The notes beneath the pieces were generated by a model. That model ran no database searches and was not told the origin of the DNA. It was given only the letters and a program-made list of their open reading frames with translations. Source: Anaerotignum lactatifermentans (GTDB lineage: Bacteria > Bacillota > Clostridia > Lachnospirales > Anaerotignaceae). From it: a stretch of 64,000 bases of DNA. Shown piece after piece: positions 1 to 10,168 of the stretch. Location: positions 1 to 64,000 of the forward strand of contig NZ_JACSNY010000007.1 of the NCBI RefSeq assembly GCF_016902535.1, read 5' to 3'. Within the stretch, counting starts at the first letter, position 1. Every line of letters begins with the position of its first letter. Position numbers and translations under genes: made by a program.

Positions 1-167
1 ATGTAGCTGGTATGGAAGGCTCCGAACTGGTTATCTCCATCAACAAGAACGACACAGCTCCTATTTTCGAAGTATCCGACCTGGGTATTGTCGGCGACGT
101 TAAGGTAATTCTGCCGAAACTGGCTGACGCCATCAGAAAATACAAAGCAAACAAAGTGAAGAACTGA
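1..167 (+). CDS. etfA: Electron transfer flavoprotein alpha subunit, C-terminal fragment
   Basis: Only the last 54 codons are in the window, in the frame beginning at base 3 and ending at TGA 165-167. The readable tail begins VAGMEGSELVISINKN and continues with APIFEVSDLGIVGD, the conserved FAD-domain end of EtfA, where the Asn/Asp of INKN and the GIVGD loop contact FAD. EtfA pairs with EtfB to carry electrons from acyl-CoA dehydrogenases. The gene is followed directly by a strong terminator, so it closes an operon lying to the left. Identification rests on a short piece but the motif order is characteristic. Confidence 0.85.
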   Translation, partial: VAGMEGSELVISINKNDTAPIFEVSDLGIVGDVKVILPKLADAIRKYKANKVKN

Positions 168-203
168 TTTACAAAACAAACAGGGCCTTCCCCCTGTGGC
201 ACA

Positions 204-240
204 GAAGGGCCGTTGCTTTGGCAACAGCCCTTCTTTTTTT
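204..240 (+). terminator. Rho-independent terminator after etfA
   Basis: GAAGGGC pairs with GCCCTTC around an inner GTTGC/GCAAC stem, followed by a run of nine or more T. Confidence 0.9.
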
Positions 241-582
241 TGCCTGTTTTTCTCCGGGATTGTCAAAAAAACAATTTTTTTCCGGAAGAAAGGAAAAAAA
301 GAAAAAACCTGAAATCCTTGATATTCCGGGATTTTTCCGCAGGCCAAAGATGTTGAAAACCGGGAAAATGTGCTGTTGTTCAGCGGCGGTACAAAATAAT
401 ACTGGACTTTCCGCAGGACAGGTATTAGAATAGTCCCATGAAATTAGAAGGCAAGGTGCTGAAAACGCCTTGTTTTTCTGGTTTTGCGGCTCTTTTGCAG
501 GTGCAGACTGCCATTTTGCCAGAATGGACTTTTGCCCCTGAAAGAGGAAAATATGTTTTCTAATTTCAAGGAGGTCAAACAC
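241..582. other. Intergenic region etfA to ACT-domain gene
   Basis: About 340 bases without a supported gene. It contains A/T homopolymer runs (270-306) and a weak hairpin, AAGGC/GCCTT, followed by GTTTTT near 450-476. Short open frames here lack a ribosome site or recognisable protein. No consensus promoter for the ACT gene stands out. Confidence 0.5.
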
Positions 583-855
583 ATGAAAAAAGCAGTAATC
601 ACAGTATTGGGAAATGACAAAGTGGGTATTATCGCCAAAGTTTGTACGTTTTTGTCCGAAGGGAATATCAATATCCTGGATATCTCCCAGACTATCGTCG
701 GCGGGTATTTCGATATGGTCATGGTAGTGGATATTACAAATACAGACAAGAACTTTGATGAGATCGCAGACGGTCTGGATGCACTGGGCGAGGAAATGGG
801 CCTGAAAATCAAAGTACAGCATACAGAAATTTTTGACGCGGTACACCGCATTTGA
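583..855 (+). CDS. ACT-domain protein (UPF0237 family)
   Basis: A 90-residue protein that is a single ACT domain from end to end: [20 protein letters not shown] and then [21 protein letters not shown], the usual beta-alpha-beta-beta-alpha-beta pattern with the ligand-binding Gly of DKVGI near residue 14. The start at 583 is set by AAGGAGG at 568-574; the open frame extends upstream but without a ribosome site. Stand-alone ACT proteins of this family sit next to the PFL/UPF0210 gene in many Firmicutes, as here, with a 16-base gap that suggests one transcript. ACT domains generally sense amino acids, but this family's ligand is unknown. Confidence 0.9.
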   Translation: MKKAVITVLGNDKVGIIAKVCTFLSEGNINILDISQTIVGGYFDMVMVVDITNTDKNFDEIADGLDALGEEMGLKIKVQHTEIFDAVHRI

Positions 856-871
856 TAAGGAGGATGTGCAG

Positions 872-2230
872 ATGATTACAAGAAATGAGATCCTCGAGAC
901 AAATCAGATGATCGACGACGCAAATCTGGATGTGCGTACCATTACTATGGGCATCAGCCTGCTGGACTGCGCTGATGCGGATATTGATAAATTCAATGAA
1001 AAGATTTACAACAAAATCACGACTTATGCCAAGGACCTGGTAAAGGTAGGCGACGAGCTGGCCAAGGAATATGGTATTCCCGTGGTAAACAAACGAATTT
1101 CCGTGACACCTATCGCTATTGCGGCGGCAGGCTGCAAAACAGATTCCTATGTCAGCATCGCGCAGACGCTGGACAGAGCGGCAAAAGCCGTAGGCGTTAA
1201 CTTTATCGGCGGATTTTCCGCTTTGGTGCAGAAGGGATATACAGAAAGTGACAGAAAGCTCATCGCTTCTATTCCCGAGGCTTTGGCGGTAACAGATTTT
1301 GTTTGTTCTTCCGTAAATATTGGGACATCCCGCAACGGCTTGAATATGGACGCCGTCAAAGAAATGGGTGAGATTATCCATAAAGCAGCGGAACTGACCA
1401 AAGACAGAGAGTGTATCGGCTGTGCAAAACTGGTTGTATTCTGCAACGCGGTGGAGGACAACCCCTTTATGGCAGGGGCCTTCCATGGTGTCGGCGAAGC
1501 GGACTGCGCCATCAATGTGGGCGTCAGCGGCCCCGGTGTTGTGAAAAAGGCTCTGGAACAGGTACGGGGCGAGGACTTTGAAACCCTGTGCGAAACTGTA
1601 AAACGCACGGCCTTCAAAATTACCCGTGTAGGCCAGATGATCGCCAGAGAAGCATCCAAACGTCTGAATGTGCCCTTTGGTATCATTGACCTGTCTTTGG
1701 CACCTACGCCGGCGGTGGGAGACAGTATTGCGGAGATTTTCCAGGAAATGGGTCTGGAGGAGCCTGGCGCACCCGGTACCACAGCGGCTTTGGCACTGCT
1801 CAATGATAATGTAAAGAAAGGCGGCGTGATGGCGTCTTCCTATGTGGGCGGTCTCAGCGGCGCGTTCATTCCTGTCAGTGAGGATCACGGCATGATTGAG
1901 GCGGCGGAAAAAGGCGCTCTGACTCTGGAAAAGCTGGAGGCCATGACCTGTGTCTGCTCCGTAGGTCTGGATATGATTGCTGTACCGGGAGATACTTCTC
2001 CTGCCACACTGGCCGGTATCATTGCCGACGAGGCGGCCATTGGTATGGTGAACAATAAGACTACGGCAGTCCGTCTGATCCCTGTCATCGGAAGAGGCGT
2101 TGGCGAGTCCGTAGAGTTTGGCGGTCTGCTGGGCTATGCGCCCATCATGGCAGTGAACAAATACAGCTGCGAGAAATTTATTGCCAGAGGCGGCAGAATC
2201 CCCGCGCCCATTCACAGCTTTAAAAACTAA
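872..2230 (+). CDS. PFL/UPF0210 (DUF711) family protein
   Basis: A 452-residue protein matching the UPF0210/DUF711 family, usually about 450 residues. Recognisable stretches are [15 protein letters not shown] near the N terminus, [11 protein letters not shown], and a C-terminal half rich in glycine loops ([41 protein letters not shown]). Homologues have a glycyl-radical-enzyme-like fold but no established reaction. The ATG at 872 follows AAGGAGG at 857-863; the GTG-type extension into the ACT gene is not supported. It is probably co-transcribed with the upstream ACT gene and ends at a clear terminator. Confidence 0.9.
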   Translation: MITRNEILETNQMIDDANLDVRTITMGISLLDCADADIDKFNEKIYNKITTYAKDLVKVGDELAKEYGIPVVNKRISVTPIAIAAAGCKTDSYVSIAQTLDRAAKAVGVNFIGGFSALVQKGYTESDRKLIASIPEALAVTDFVCSSVNIGTSRNGLNMDAVKEMGEIIHKAAELTKDRECIGCAKLVVFCNAVEDNPFMAGAFHGVGEADCAINVGVSGPGVVKKALEQVRGEDFETLCETVKRTAFKITRVGQMIAREASKRLNVPFGIIDLSLAPTPAVGDSIAEIFQEMGLEEPGAPGTTAALALLNDNVKKGGVMASSYVGGLSGAFIPVSEDHGMIEAAEKGALTLEKLEAMTCVCSVGLDMIAVPGDTSPATLAGIIADEAAIGMVNNKTTAVRLIPVIGRGVGESVEFGGLLGYAPIMAVNKYSCEKFIARGGRIPAPIHSFKN

Positions 2231-2263
2231 ATATATTTTTCAAAACAACTGTGTCATTATGAT

Positions 2264-2308
2264 CGCCGGTACCCCCAACAGTGCGGGGGATACCGGCGCT
2301 TCTTTTTC
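2264..2308 (+). terminator. Rho-independent terminator after UPF0210 gene
   Basis: CGCCGGTA-CCCCC pairs with GGGGG-A-TACCGGCG across a short loop, followed by TTCTTTTTC. Confidence 0.9.
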
Positions 2309-2604
2309 TACGGAGCTTTTAATGAGGGAAAAAAGAGGATATAATATAGTAGAAACTCCATCAAAGAAAACGGAGGAGCAGGTGAAAAACCGCGATATTT
2401 CGCCGATGGAAGAGACATATGGGTTTTTGCGTGTAAAAAAGGAGAAAAACGAGGGCTGTTATTGTACGATATAGACAAAGAAAAGCCTTTTTCAAAAGAG
2501 TAAGCGAGAGATAATTGTTTGCTTTGTTTAAAAACTGACGGAAAGCGACTTTAAATTTTTGTTAAAATTCTAAGAAATTTTCGAGAAAAAAAGCAAAAAA
2601 ACAC
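2309..2604. other. Gene-free AT-rich stretch before the S10 promoter
   Basis: About 300 AT-rich bases with only short open frames lacking recognisable protein features. I see no structured element here; it separates the UPF0210 terminator from the ribosomal promoter. Confidence 0.5.
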
Positions 2605-2633
2605 TTGCCAAATGGGGTGCGGTCGTGTATACT
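2605..2633 (+). promoter_or_regulatory. Sigma-A promoter of the S10 ribosomal operon
   Basis: TTGCCA (2605-2610), a 17-base spacer and TATACT (2628-2633), with an A-rich tract just upstream resembling an UP element. It lies about 250 bases before rpsJ, leaving a long untranslated leader. Confidence 0.8.
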
Positions 2634-2640
2634 AGTTTGT

Positions 2641-2886
2641 GTTGTGACATAGAGTGTTGATGCGGAAGGTTGCGGAAGGCCAGAAAGATAAGGCCGGACG
2701 GTTTTTCCGCGGAGCGATGTCCAGTTCAAGAAACCGGGCGACAAGGTCACTGTACTGAATATTTAGGGTAAGTTATCTCGACAGGATAACTTTGCGTATC
2801 CCACGTTGCAGGATACACCCGGATAAGTGTGCAGTCACCACTTGTCGTGCTGAAACCAAAAGTACGAAAAGGAGGGGACTTTTTTT
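2641..2886 (+). promoter_or_regulatory. Structured 5' leader of rpsJ
   Basis: The 250-base untranslated region contains nested pairings: GCGGAA (2672-2677) with TTCCGC (2705-2710) enclosing GGCC/GGCC, and a perfect 8-bp stem AAGTTATC (2770-2777) with GATAACTT (2785-2792), the latter framed by GGGTA/TATCCC. S10-operon leaders in other bacteria are controlled by a ribosomal protein. I infer a similar autoregulatory or processing role, but cannot match it to a named RNA family from sequence alone. Confidence 0.5.
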
Positions 2887-3201
2887 ATGGCAAACCCAAA
2901 AATCAGAATCAGTCTCAAAGCTTACGATCACAAGCTGATCGATCAGTCTGCAGCGCAGATCATTGAAACAGCAAAGAAAACAGGAGCACAGATCAGTGGC
3001 CCTATTCCTCTGCCCACAAAGAAGGAAGTAGTGACCATCATCAGAGCAACACACAAATACAAAGACTCCAGAGAACAGTTCGAAATGAGAACACACAAGA
3101 GATTGATCGATATTCTGAGCCCTACTGCTAAAACAGCAGACGCTCTGAGCCGTCTGGACCTGCCCGCAGGTGTGGACATCACATTGAAAGTAATGAGATA
3201 A
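2887..3201 (+). CDS. rpsJ: 30S ribosomal protein S10
   Basis: A 104-residue S10, normal length. It begins [19 protein letters not shown] and contains the conserved [10 protein letters not shown] loop and [15 protein letters not shown] segment. S10 (NusE) is a 30S head protein that also acts with NusB in antitermination. AGGAGG at 2869-2874 sets the ATG. It is the first gene of the array, and a 186-base gap separates it from rplC. Confidence 0.97.
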   Translation: MANPKIRISLKAYDHKLIDQSAAQIIETAKKTGAQISGPIPLPTKKEVVTIIRATHKYKDSREQFEMRTHKRLIDILSPTAKTADALSRLDLPAGVDITLKVMR

Positions 3202-3387
3202 GATCAAGGAAATCACAGATGGGAAGCAACGACCACTGATTTCAAATAAAAAGGAATTTATCCAAAACACTGGTTTATATAAGAAGAAACGCGAAACGGC
3301 AGTCTCTTATATGAATCTAGTATGATTACTCCGAAACGAAAAGGAGTAGGAGCAATCCGCTGTAGAAAAATTAGGAGGTGCAACTAC
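3202..3387 (+). promoter_or_regulatory. Structured rpsJ-rplC intergenic region
   Basis: The longest gap in the S10 part of the array. It holds the inverted repeat ATATAAGA (3277-3284) / TCTTATAT (3305-3312) and then TACTCC...GGAGTA (about 3327-3348). No T-run follows, so these are more likely regulatory or processing stems than terminators. Inference only. Confidence 0.4.
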
Positions 3388-4017
3388 ATGAAAAAGGCTA
3401 TTATGGCTAAGAAAATCGGTATGACACAGGTTTTCACAGAAAACGGCGCGTTGGTACCGGTTACCGTTCTTGAAGCAGGCCCCTGCGTAGTAATCCAGAA
3501 GAAAACAATGGAAAACGATGGTTACGAAGCAGTACAGGTTGGCTTTAAAGATGCGAAAGCAAAAAAAGTAACAAAACCTATGAAGGGTCATTTTGACAAA
3601 GCTGGCGTAACAGCAAAGAAATATGTAAAAGAATTCAGACTGGAAGACACAAGCGCATACGAAGTTGGCGCAGAAATCAAAGCTGACGTATTCGCGGCTG
3701 GCGACAAAGTAGACGCAAGCGGCATTTCCAAAGGCAAAGGCTTCCAGAGCACAATCAAGAGATACAACGCACAGAGAGGTCCCATGGGTCATGGTTCCAA
3801 ATCTCACAGAGTAGTAGGTTCCATGGGTTCTTCCGCAACACCCAGCCGTGTTAAGAAGGGCAAAAGAATGCCTGGTCACATGGGTAGCGTGAAAGTAACT
3901 ATCCAGAACCTGGAAATCGTTCGTGCTGACGCAGAAAAGAACCTGCTGCTGATTAAGGGCGCTGTACCCGGTCCCAAAGGTTCTGTTCTGGTGATCAAAG
4001 ACAGCGTAAAGGCTTGA
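3388..4017 (+). CDS. rplC: 50S ribosomal protein L3
   Basis: A 209-residue L3, starting [16 protein letters not shown] after AGGAGGTG at 3374-3381. The upstream in-frame extension to 3322 has no ribosome site and is not expected in L3. The conserved internal segment [12 protein letters not shown], then [11 protein letters not shown] and MPGHMGS, is the loop reaching the peptidyl transferase centre and includes the glutamine methylation site region. Next gene is rplD after 27 bases. Confidence 0.97.
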   Translation: MKKAIMAKKIGMTQVFTENGALVPVTVLEAGPCVVIQKKTMENDGYEAVQVGFKDAKAKKVTKPMKGHFDKAGVTAKKYVKEFRLEDTSAYEVGAEIKADVFAAGDKVDASGISKGKGFQSTIKRYNAQRGPMGHGSKSHRVVGSMGSSATPSRVKKGKRMPGHMGSVKVTIQNLEIVRADAEKNLLLIKGAVPGPKGSVLVIKDSVKA

Positions 4018-4044
4018 TAAACTTTACGAAAGGAGGAAACTAAC

Positions 4045-4665
4045 ATGGCAAACGTTGCAGTAATGAACATGAATGGCGAACAGGTCGGTACAATCGAACT
4101 GAACGACGCTATTTTCGGTATAGAAGCAAATGAACATGTGATGCACCTGGCGGTTGTACAGTATCTGGCAAACCAGAGACAGGGCACACAGAGCACAAAG
4201 ACACGCGCAGAAGTACGTGGCGGTGGTAGAAAACCTTGGAGACAGAAAGGCACAGGCAGAGCAAGACAGGGCTCCATCCGTTCCCCTCAGTGGGTTGGCG
4301 GTGGCGTAGTATTCGCTCCCAAGCCCAGAGATTATTCCTTCAAACTGAATAAGAAGGTGAAGAGACTGGCACTGCAGTCCGCACTGTCCACAAAAGTGGC
4401 AGAAGGCAAAATCATCGTTCTGGATGAACTGAGCCTGGCAGAAGTTAAGACAAAAGAGATGGCAAAGGTGCTGGCAAACATCAACTGCGGCAAAGCACTG
4501 ATCGTGATGGACGGCGCAAACACAAACGTAATGCTGTCCGCTAGAAACATCCCTGATGTAAAAACAGCTTCCGTAAGCACAATCAACGTATATGACCTGC
4601 TGAAGTACAACACTCTGGTTGTTACAAAAGAAGCGGTAGCAAAAATCGAGGAGGTGTACGCATAA
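4045..4665 (+). CDS. rplD: 50S ribosomal protein L4
   Basis: A 206-residue L4. It contains the extended loop [20 protein letters not shown] and then [16 protein letters not shown], which lines the peptide exit tunnel and is where macrolide-resistance changes occur. The central and C-terminal part is the globular domain with IVLDEL and [12 protein letters not shown]. In some bacteria L4 represses its own operon. AAGGAGG at 4029-4035 precedes the ATG; the stop overlaps the rplW start (TAATG). Confidence 0.97.
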   Translation: MANVAVMNMNGEQVGTIELNDAIFGIEANEHVMHLAVVQYLANQRQGTQSTKTRAEVRGGGRKPWRQKGTGRARQGSIRSPQWVGGGVVFAPKPRDYSFKLNKKVKRLALQSALSTKVAEGKIIVLDELSLAEVKTKEMAKVLANINCGKALIVMDGANTNVMLSARNIPDVKTASVSTINVYDLLKYNTLVVTKEAVAKIEEVYA

Positions 4666-4964
4666 TGGCAGACCTGAAATATTATGACGTAATCCTGAAA
4701 CCCGTTATCACAGAAAACAGTATGGCTGTTCTGGATGAGAAGAAATACACATTCATCGTTCATCCCGAAGCTACAAAGTCTCAGGTAAAAGACGCAGTAG
4801 AAAAAATGTTTGACGGCGCAAAGGTTGCTTCCGTAAACACAATGAACTACAGCGGCAAGCCCAAGAGAAGAGGCTATATCTTCGGCAAAACAAAGAAATA
4901 CAAAAAAGCAGTTGTAAAACTGGCTGCTGACAGCAAAGACATCGAGATCTTCCAGGGTATGTAA
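4665..4964 (+). CDS. rplW: 50S ribosomal protein L23
   Basis: A 99-residue L23, typical length. It has [11 protein letters not shown] at the N terminus and [20 protein letters not shown] in the second half. L23 sits at the tunnel exit and docks trigger factor and SRP. The ATG shares a base with the rplD stop, so translation is coupled; GAGGTG lies inside the end of rplD. Confidence 0.97.
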   Translation: MADLKYYDVILKPVITENSMAVLDEKKYTFIVHPEATKSQVKDAVEKMFDGAKVASVNTMNYSGKPKRRGYIFGKTKKYKKAVVKLAADSKDIEIFQGM

Positions 4965-5039
4965 TCTGGAAGAAACACCAAAACGCAAAACACACGGAAA
5001 CGTGTAGACGGATAAACAATATCGAAAGGAGTGGAAAAC

Positions 5040-5870
5040 ATGGCAATTAAGAGATATAAGCCATACACACCGTCCAGAAGACACATGACAGTGTCCGCAT
5101 TTGATGAAATCACAAAATCCACGCCCGAGAAATCTCTGGTAGTACACCTGAAGAAAAACTCCGGCAGAAATAACCAGGGCAAAATCACCGTTCGTCACAA
5201 AGGCGGCGGCGCAGCCATCAAATACAGACTGGTTGACTTCAAACGCAACAAAGACGGTATTCCCGCAACAGTAAAGGCGATCGAATACGATCCCAACAGA
5301 ACAGCAAACATCGCGCTGATCGTTTACGCTGACGGCGCAAAATCTTATATCCTGGCACCTGTTGGCCTGAAGGTTGGCGACCACGTAATGAACGGTCCCG
5401 AAGCCGAAGTAAAACTGGGCAACACACTGCCTATGAGCAAGATCCCTGTTGGTGCAAACATCCACAACATCGAGATGAAGCCCGGCAAAGGCGGCCAGCT
5501 GGTTCGTTCCGCTGGTAACGTAGCACAGCTGATGGCGAAGGAAGGCAAATACGCAACTGTAAAACTGCCCTCCGGTGAAATGAGACTGCTGCCCATCGAA
5601 TGCAGAGCAACCATCGGTCAGGTTGGCAACATCGACCACGAACTGGTTCACATCGGTAAAGCAGGTAGAAAACGTCACATGGGTATCAGACCTACTGTAA
5701 GAGGTTCCGTAATGAACCCCAACGATCACCCTCACGGTGGTGGTGAAGGTAGAGCACCCATCGGTCGTCCCTCTCCTATGACACCTTGGGGCAAACCTGC
5801 AATGGGCTACAAGACAAGAAACAAACACAAAGCTTCCAACAAATATATCGTACGCCGCAGAAACGGCTAA
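5040..5870 (+). CDS. rplB: 50S ribosomal protein L2
   Basis: A 276-residue L2. I chose ATG 5040 ([14 protein letters not shown]) over the in-frame GTG at 5031, which overlaps the AAAGGAGTG ribosome site. Conserved features include [19 protein letters not shown], the [10 protein letters not shown]-like segment [16 protein letters not shown] and the C-terminal [17 protein letters not shown], whose histidine is near the peptidyl transferase centre. It is needed for subunit association. Confidence 0.97.
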   Translation: MAIKRYKPYTPSRRHMTVSAFDEITKSTPEKSLVVHLKKNSGRNNQGKITVRHKGGGAAIKYRLVDFKRNKDGIPATVKAIEYDPNRTANIALIVYADGAKSYILAPVGLKVGDHVMNGPEAEVKLGNTLPMSKIPVGANIHNIEMKPGKGGQLVRSAGNVAQLMAKEGKYATVKLPSGEMRLLPIECRATIGQVGNIDHELVHIGKAGRKRHMGIRPTVRGSVMNPNDHPHGGGEGRAPIGRPSPMTPWGKPAMGYKTRNKHKASNKYIVRRRNG

Positions 5871-5919
5871 TTCCTGCGCTGCCTAGCGCAGCGTAAATAG
5901 AAACAAGGAGGATGAAATA

Positions 5920-6204
5920 ATGAGCAGATCACTCAAAAAGGGACCTTTCGCTGATGATCACCTGCTGAAGAAAATCGACGCGATGAACGCTGCAGGCGAA
6001 AAGAACGTAATCAAGACATGGTCTCGTCGTTCCACAATCTACCCCGATATGATCGGTCATACAATCGCAGTTTATGACGGCAGAAAACACGTGCCTGTAT
6101 ATATCACAGAAGATATGGTTGGCCACAAGCTGGGCGAGTTCGCTCTGACAAGAACTTACAGAGGCCACGGCAAAGACGCAGAAAAGAAATCCAGAGTTCG
6201 CTAA
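5920..6204 (+). CDS. rpsS: 30S ribosomal protein S19
   Basis: A 94-residue S19, starting [19 protein letters not shown], with [20 protein letters not shown] and [18 protein letters not shown]. It binds the 16S 3' head region with S13. AAGGAGG at 5906-5912 precedes the start; rplV follows after 29 bases. Confidence 0.97.
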   Translation: MSRSLKKGPFADDHLLKKIDAMNAAGEKNVIKTWSRRSTIYPDMIGHTIAVYDGRKHVPVYITEDMVGHKLGEFALTRTYRGHGKDAEKKSRVR

Positions 6205-6233
6205 TCAGATTCACAGGAAAGGAGGTTTCGTTC

Positions 6234-6623
6234 ATGGCAAAAGGACATAGAAGCCAAATTAAGAAAGAAAGAAATATCGCAACACAGGAAAAAAGACCCC
6301 ACGCTACTGCTAAATACGTTGGCATTCCTGCAACAAAGGCAAAAATTGTTCTGGATCAGATCAAAGGCAAAGACGTTGTAACAGCAGCAGCGATGTTGAA
6401 TTATTCTCCAAGATATGCTTCCGAGATCATTGCAAAGGTACTGAAATCCGCAATGGCAAACGCAGAAAATAACTTGGGTATGGACGTGAGCAAACTGTAT
6501 GTAGAAGAGGTAAGTGCAGACCAGGGTCCTACGATGAAGAGAATCCGCCCCAGAGCACAGGGCAGAGCTTACCGCATTCTGAAAAGATCTTGCCACATTT
6601 CCATCATTCTCAATGAGAGATAA
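6234..6623 (+). CDS. rplV: 50S ribosomal protein L22
   Basis: A 129-residue L22. Conserved segments are [19 protein letters not shown], and the beta-hairpin [20 protein letters not shown], which lines the exit tunnel opposite L4. The C terminus [10 protein letters not shown] is typical. It follows a strong AAAGGAGG (6219-6226) and precedes rpsC by 11 bases. Confidence 0.97.
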   Translation: MAKGHRSQIKKERNIATQEKRPHATAKYVGIPATKAKIVLDQIKGKDVVTAAAMLNYSPRYASEIIAKVLKSAMANAENNLGMDVSKLYVEEVSADQGPTMKRIRPRAQGRAYRILKRSCHISIILNER

Positions 6624-6634
6624 GGAGGTACACA

Positions 6635-7294
6635 ATGGGACAGAAAGTAAATCCGCATGGATTAAGAGTAGGTATCATCAAAGACTGGGATACCAAATGG
6701 TATGCTGAAAAAGACTTTGCTGATTACCTGGTAGAAGACGTTAAAATCAGAGAATTCATCAAAAAGAAACTGTACGATGCAGGCATTTCCAAGATCGCAA
6801 TCGAAAGAACAGCCGGCAGAGTAAAAATCAGTGTATATACAGCAAAACCCGGTATCGTAATCGGTAAAAACGGCCAGGCCATCGAGGAACTGAAAGGTCA
6901 GATCCAGAAGATGACAAGCCAGAAAGTAGCAGTAAACATCGAAGAGATCAAGAGACCCGAAACAGACGCACAGCTGGTTGCAGAAAGAATCGCTCTGGAT
7001 CTGGAAAACCGTGTAACATTCCGTCGTGCTATGAAGCAGGCAATGGGCAGAACAATGAAGTTCGGCGCTAAGGGTATCAAAACAGCAGTAAGCGGTCGTC
7101 TGGGCGGCGCAGATATTGCCCGTACAGAAAGCTACCACGAAGGTACCATCCCCCTGCAGACACTGCGCGCAGACATCGACTATGGTTTCGCAGAAGCAGA
7201 CACCACATACGGCAAACTGGGCGTAAAGGTTTGGATCTACAAAGGTGAGGTACTTCCTGTAAAAGCAGCAAAAAAGGAAGGAGGCGCTAAGTAA
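6635..7294 (+). CDS. rpsC: 30S ribosomal protein S3
   Basis: A 219-residue S3 beginning [14 protein letters not shown]. It carries the KH domain with the GXXG loop in [18 protein letters not shown] (about residues 75-92) and the C-terminal S3 domain with [20 protein letters not shown]. It forms part of the mRNA entry helicase with S4 and S5. Its end overlaps the ribosome site of rplP. Confidence 0.97.
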   Translation: MGQKVNPHGLRVGIIKDWDTKWYAEKDFADYLVEDVKIREFIKKKLYDAGISKIAIERTAGRVKISVYTAKPGIVIGKNGQAIEELKGQIQKMTSQKVAVNIEEIKRPETDAQLVAERIALDLENRVTFRRAMKQAMGRTMKFGAKGIKTAVSGRLGGADIARTESYHEGTIPLQTLRADIDYGFAEADTTYGKLGVKVWIYKGEVLPVKAAKKEGGAK

Positions 7295-7296
7295 TT

Positions 7297-7734
7297 ATGT
7301 TAATGCCTAAGAGAGTGAAACATCGTAAACAGCAGAGAGGTTCCATGAAGGGCCGCGCTTACAGAGGTAACAAGGTTACTTACGGCGATTTCGGCATCAT
7401 GGCTATGGAGCCCACTTGGATCACATCCAACCAGATCGAAGCAGCGCGTGTTGCGATGACAAGACATATTAAACGTGGCGGTGACGTTTGGATCAAGATT
7501 TTCCCTGACAAACCCGTTTCCGCAAAACCTATCGGTACTCGTATGGGTTCCGGTAAAGGCGCACCCGAATATTGGGTAGCAGTTGTTAAACCCGGCAGAG
7601 TAATGTTTGAAATCGGCGGCGTTGCAGAAGAAACAGCAAGAGAAGCATTGAGACTGGCAATCCACAAACTGCCTATCAAATGCAAAATCGTTTCCAAAGC
7701 AGAAGCAGCAGAAATGGCAGGTGATCATCAGTGA
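7297..7734 (+). CDS. rplP: 50S ribosomal protein L16
   Basis: A 145-residue L16 beginning [15 protein letters not shown]. It contains [18 protein letters not shown], the arginine-rich region and the [17 protein letters not shown] loop near the tRNA elbow. A second ATG two codons on is possible, but MLMPKR is the usual start. Its stop overlaps the rpmC start (GTGA). Confidence 0.96.
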   Translation: MLMPKRVKHRKQQRGSMKGRAYRGNKVTYGDFGIMAMEPTWITSNQIEAARVAMTRHIKRGGDVWIKIFPDKPVSAKPIGTRMGSGKGAPEYWVAVVKPGRVMFEIGGVAEETAREALRLAIHKLPIKCKIVSKAEAAEMAGDHQ

Positions 7735-7940
7735 AAACAAAAGGTTACGTTAATGAATTGATGGGTAAAACTGCAGATGAATTACAGAAGGACCTTGTTT
7801 CCGCTAAGAAAGAATTGTTCAACCTGAGATTCCAGAACGCAACAAATCAGTTGGATAATACAGCAAGAATCAAAGAAGTTCGTAAAAACATCGCAAGAAT
7901 CCAGACAGTTATGACACAGAAAGCTAGAACAGCAAAATAA
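7731..7940 (+). CDS. rpmC: 50S ribosomal protein L29
   Basis: A 69-residue L29 with a GTG start overlapping the rplP stop by four bases. The helical hairpin [20 protein letters not shown] and [14 protein letters not shown] is the family signature. L29 sits by L23 at the tunnel exit. Coupled translation with rplP is likely. Confidence 0.95.
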   Translation: MKTKGYVNELMGKTADELQKDLVSAKKELFNLRFQNATNQLDNTARIKEVRKNIARIQTVMTQKARTAK

Positions 7941-7972
7941 AAAATACGGTTTAGCGAAAGGAGGCACACAAC

Positions 7973-8230
7973 GTGGAAGAAAGAAATCTTCGTAAAACCA
8001 GAATCGGTAGAGTAGTCAGCGACAAAATGGACAAGACAATCGTTGTTGCTGTAGAAGATAAAGTAAAACATCCTTTGTATGGTAAGATCGTGAACAGAAC
8101 TTACAAACTGAAAGCCCATGACGAAAACAACGAATGCGGCATCGGTGACCGTGTAAAGGTTATGGAAACAAGACCTCTGTCCAAAGACAAGAGATGGAGA
8201 CTTGTAAGCATCATCGAAAAAGCAAAATAA
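7973..8230 (+). CDS. rpsQ: 30S ribosomal protein S17
   Basis: An 85-residue S17 (OB fold) with a GTG start, set by AAAGGAGG at 7957-7964. Recognised by [20 protein letters not shown], the KHPLYGKIV segment and [16 protein letters not shown]. It binds 16S helices 7 and 11. Confidence 0.96.
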   Translation: MEERNLRKTRIGRVVSDKMDKTIVVAVEDKVKHPLYGKIVNRTYKLKAHDENNECGIGDRVKVMETRPLSKDKRWRLVSIIEKAK

Positions 8231-8255
8231 TCCTGTTCAGAGAGGAGGACAATAT

Positions 8256-8624
8256 ATGGTTCAGCAAGAAACCAGATTGAAAGTAGCAGACAATTCAGGA
8301 GCAAAAGAACTTCTTTGCATCAGAGTTCTGGGTGGTTCCACCAGAAGATATGCAGGAGTTGGCGATATTATCGTAGCTGCGGTTAAAGACGCAACACCCG
8401 GCGGTGTTGTTAAAAAAGGCGACGTTGTAAAAGCAGTCGTAGTTAGAACCGTTCATCCCGTAGGCAGAGCAGACGGCAGCTATATCAAATTCGACGAAAA
8501 CGCAGCGGTTATCATCAAAGAGGACAAAAACCCCAGAGGTACACGTATCTTCGGGCCCGTTGCAAGAGAGCTGAGAGAGAAACAGTTCATGAAGATTCTT
8601 TCTCTGGCACCGGAAGTATTATAA
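8256..8624 (+). CDS. rplN: 50S ribosomal protein L14
   Basis: A 122-residue L14 beginning [19 protein letters not shown], with [20 protein letters not shown] and [20 protein letters not shown]. It forms an intersubunit bridge and contacts RsfS. Normal length; 13 bases separate it from rplX. Confidence 0.97.
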   Translation: MVQQETRLKVADNSGAKELLCIRVLGGSTRRYAGVGDIIVAAVKDATPGGVVKKGDVVKAVVVRTVHPVGRADGSYIKFDENAAVIIKEDKNPRGTRIFGPVARELREKQFMKILSLAPEVL

Positions 8625-8637
8625 GGAGGTGTGCTAG

Positions 8638-8949
8638 GTGGCTAACATGAAATTGAAAACAGGTGACAAGGTAGTTGTCATCGCCGGCAAAGACAAAGGC
8701 AAGGAAGGCAAGATCCTTCATGTAGATAGAAAGAACAACCGTGTCATTGTGGAAGGCGTAAACATGATCTCCAAACACACAAAGCCCAACATGCAGAACC
8801 AGCAGGGCGGCATTGTGAAAAAAGAAGGTTCCATCCACGCTTCCAACGTAATGTACCTGCATAACGGCAAGGCAACACGTCTGGGCGCAATGATCAAAGA
8901 CGGCAAAAAGGTTAGAGTAGCGAAAAAGACAGGCGAAGTAATCGACTGA
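8638..8949 (+). CDS. rplX: 50S ribosomal protein L24
   Basis: A 103-residue L24. The GTG at 8638 lies eight bases after AAGGAGG; an internal ATG at 8647 is closer to some family starts but has poorer spacing. A KOW motif, [20 protein letters not shown], occupies residues 8-27, and [19 protein letters not shown] is conserved. It is an early assembly initiator of the 50S. Confidence 0.96.
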   Translation: MANMKLKTGDKVVVIAGKDKGKEGKILHVDRKNNRVIVEGVNMISKHTKPNMQNQQGGIVKKEGSIHASNVMYLHNGKATRLGAMIKDGKKVRVAKKTGEVID

Positions 8950-8971
8950 TCCCTGCGAAAGGAGGTTAACA

Positions 8972-9511
8972 ATGAGCAGATTAAGAGATTTCTATAATAC
9001 AGAAATTGTTCCTGAAATGACAAAGAAGTTTTCATATACAAACAAAATGGCAGTACCCAAGATCGAAAAGATCATCATCAACATGGGTGTTGGCGAAGCA
9101 AGAGAAAACGCTAAGGTTCTGGACGGCGCTGTAAAGGATATGGCAATCATCTCCGGTCAGAAGCCCCTGGTAACAAAAGCGAAAAAATCCGTAGCGAACT
9201 TTAAGCTGCGTGAAGGCATGAACATCGGCTGCAAAGTTACCCTGAGAGGCGACAGAATGTACGAATTCGCAGACAGACTGATCAACATCGCTCTGCCTCG
9301 TGTACGTGACTTCCGTGGTGTTAAGGCAAACAGCTTTGACGGCAGAGGCAACTACACAATGGGTATCAAAGAACAGCTGATCTTCCCTGAAATCGAATAC
9401 GATAAAGTAGACAAGATCAGAGGTATGGACATCGTATTTGTAACAACAGCGAAAACAGACGAAGAAGCAAGAGAATTACTGAGACTGTTCGGTATGCCAT
9501 TCGCTAAATAA
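8972..9511 (+). CDS. rplE: 50S ribosomal protein L5
   Basis: A 179-residue L5, with [39 protein letters not shown] and [20 protein letters not shown]. It anchors 5S rRNA with L18 and L25. AAAGGAGG lies at 8958-8965; normal length. Confidence 0.97.
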   Translation: MSRLRDFYNTEIVPEMTKKFSYTNKMAVPKIEKIIINMGVGEARENAKVLDGAVKDMAIISGQKPLVTKAKKSVANFKLREGMNIGCKVTLRGDRMYEFADRLINIALPRVRDFRGVKANSFDGRGNYTMGIKEQLIFPEIEYDKVDKIRGMDIVFVTTAKTDEEARELLRLFGMPFAK

Positions 9512-9528
9512 TTAAGGGAGGGAAAACA

Positions 9529-9714
9529 ATGGCTAAGAGATCTATGGTTGTAAAGCAGCAGAGAAAGCCTAAATTCTCTACAAGAGCTTATACACGTTGC
9601 AGAGTGTGCGGCAGACCCCACTCTGTACTGAGAAAATATGGAATTTGCCGTATTTGCTTCCGTGAATTGGCATACAAAGGCCAGATTCCCGGCGTAAAGA
9701 AAGCAAGCTGGTAA
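9529..9714 (+). CDS. rpsN: 30S ribosomal protein S14, zinc-binding type
   Basis: A 61-residue zinc-type (C+) S14. Cys24-x2-Cys27 and Cys40-x2-Cys43 make the ribbon, in RCRVCGRPH and YGICRICF. It ends with [11 protein letters not shown], the family signature. The zinc form at the spc locus is the Firmicutes housekeeping version; a zinc-free paralogue, if any, would be elsewhere. Confidence 0.97.
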   Translation: MAKRSMVVKQQRKPKFSTRAYTRCRVCGRPHSVLRKYGICRICFRELAYKGQIPGVKKASW

Positions 9715-9734
9715 AACGAAAGGAGGAATTGACA

Positions 9735-10136
9735 ATGTCCATGAGCGACCCTATCGCAGATATGCTCACAAGAATCAGAAACGGTAATATTGCGAAACAC
9801 GATACAGTAGATGTTCCTTCTTCCAAGATGAAGAAAGCAATTGCGGACATTTTAACAAAAGAAGGTTATGTAAAAGGCTACGAAGTAATCGAAGATGGTA
9901 TCAAAACAACACTTCGCATCAGCCTGAAATACGGCGCAGACAAGAACGAAAAAGTTATCACAGGTTTGAAGAGAATCTCCAAACCCGGTCTGAGAGTTTT
10001 CGCCGGCAAAGACGAACTGCCTAAGGTACTGGGTGGTCTGGGGATCGCAATCATCTCCACAAGCCAGGGCCTGATGACAGATAAGGAAGCAAGAAAAGCA
10101 GGCGTAGGCGGCGAAGTTGTTGCCTTCGTTTGGTAA
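9735..10136 (+). CDS. rpsH: 30S ribosomal protein S8
   Basis: A 133-residue S8, [21 protein letters not shown] 9735 is chosen over an upstream in-frame TTG at 9729 that overlaps the AAAGGAGGAA ribosome site. The C-terminal [20 protein letters not shown] and GGEVVAFVW are conserved. S8 binds 16S helix 21 and is the spc-operon repressor in Escherichia coli. Confidence 0.97.
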   Translation: MSMSDPIADMLTRIRNGNIAKHDTVDVPSSKMKKAIADILTKEGYVKGYEVIEDGIKTTLRISLKYGADKNEKVITGLKRISKPGLRVFAGKDELPKVLGGLGIAIISTSQGLMTDKEARKAGVGGEVVAFVW

Positions 10137-10168
10137 GATAAGACGAAGAATATTAGGAGGTGCAGACC

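Noticed and set aside
809-2215. Long minus-strand open frame opposite the UPF0210 gene
   Set aside because: Shadow of the plus-strand gene; its protein looks unnatural and it has no ribosome site. The same holds for long antisense frames at 4332-5828, 19648-21069, 23557-25830, 44125-45927, 46506-47798, 48760-50769, 52627-54852 and 61815-63545.
2181-2474. 97-codon plus-strand frame after the UPF0210 gene
   Set aside because: It starts inside the upstream gene in another frame and runs through the terminator.
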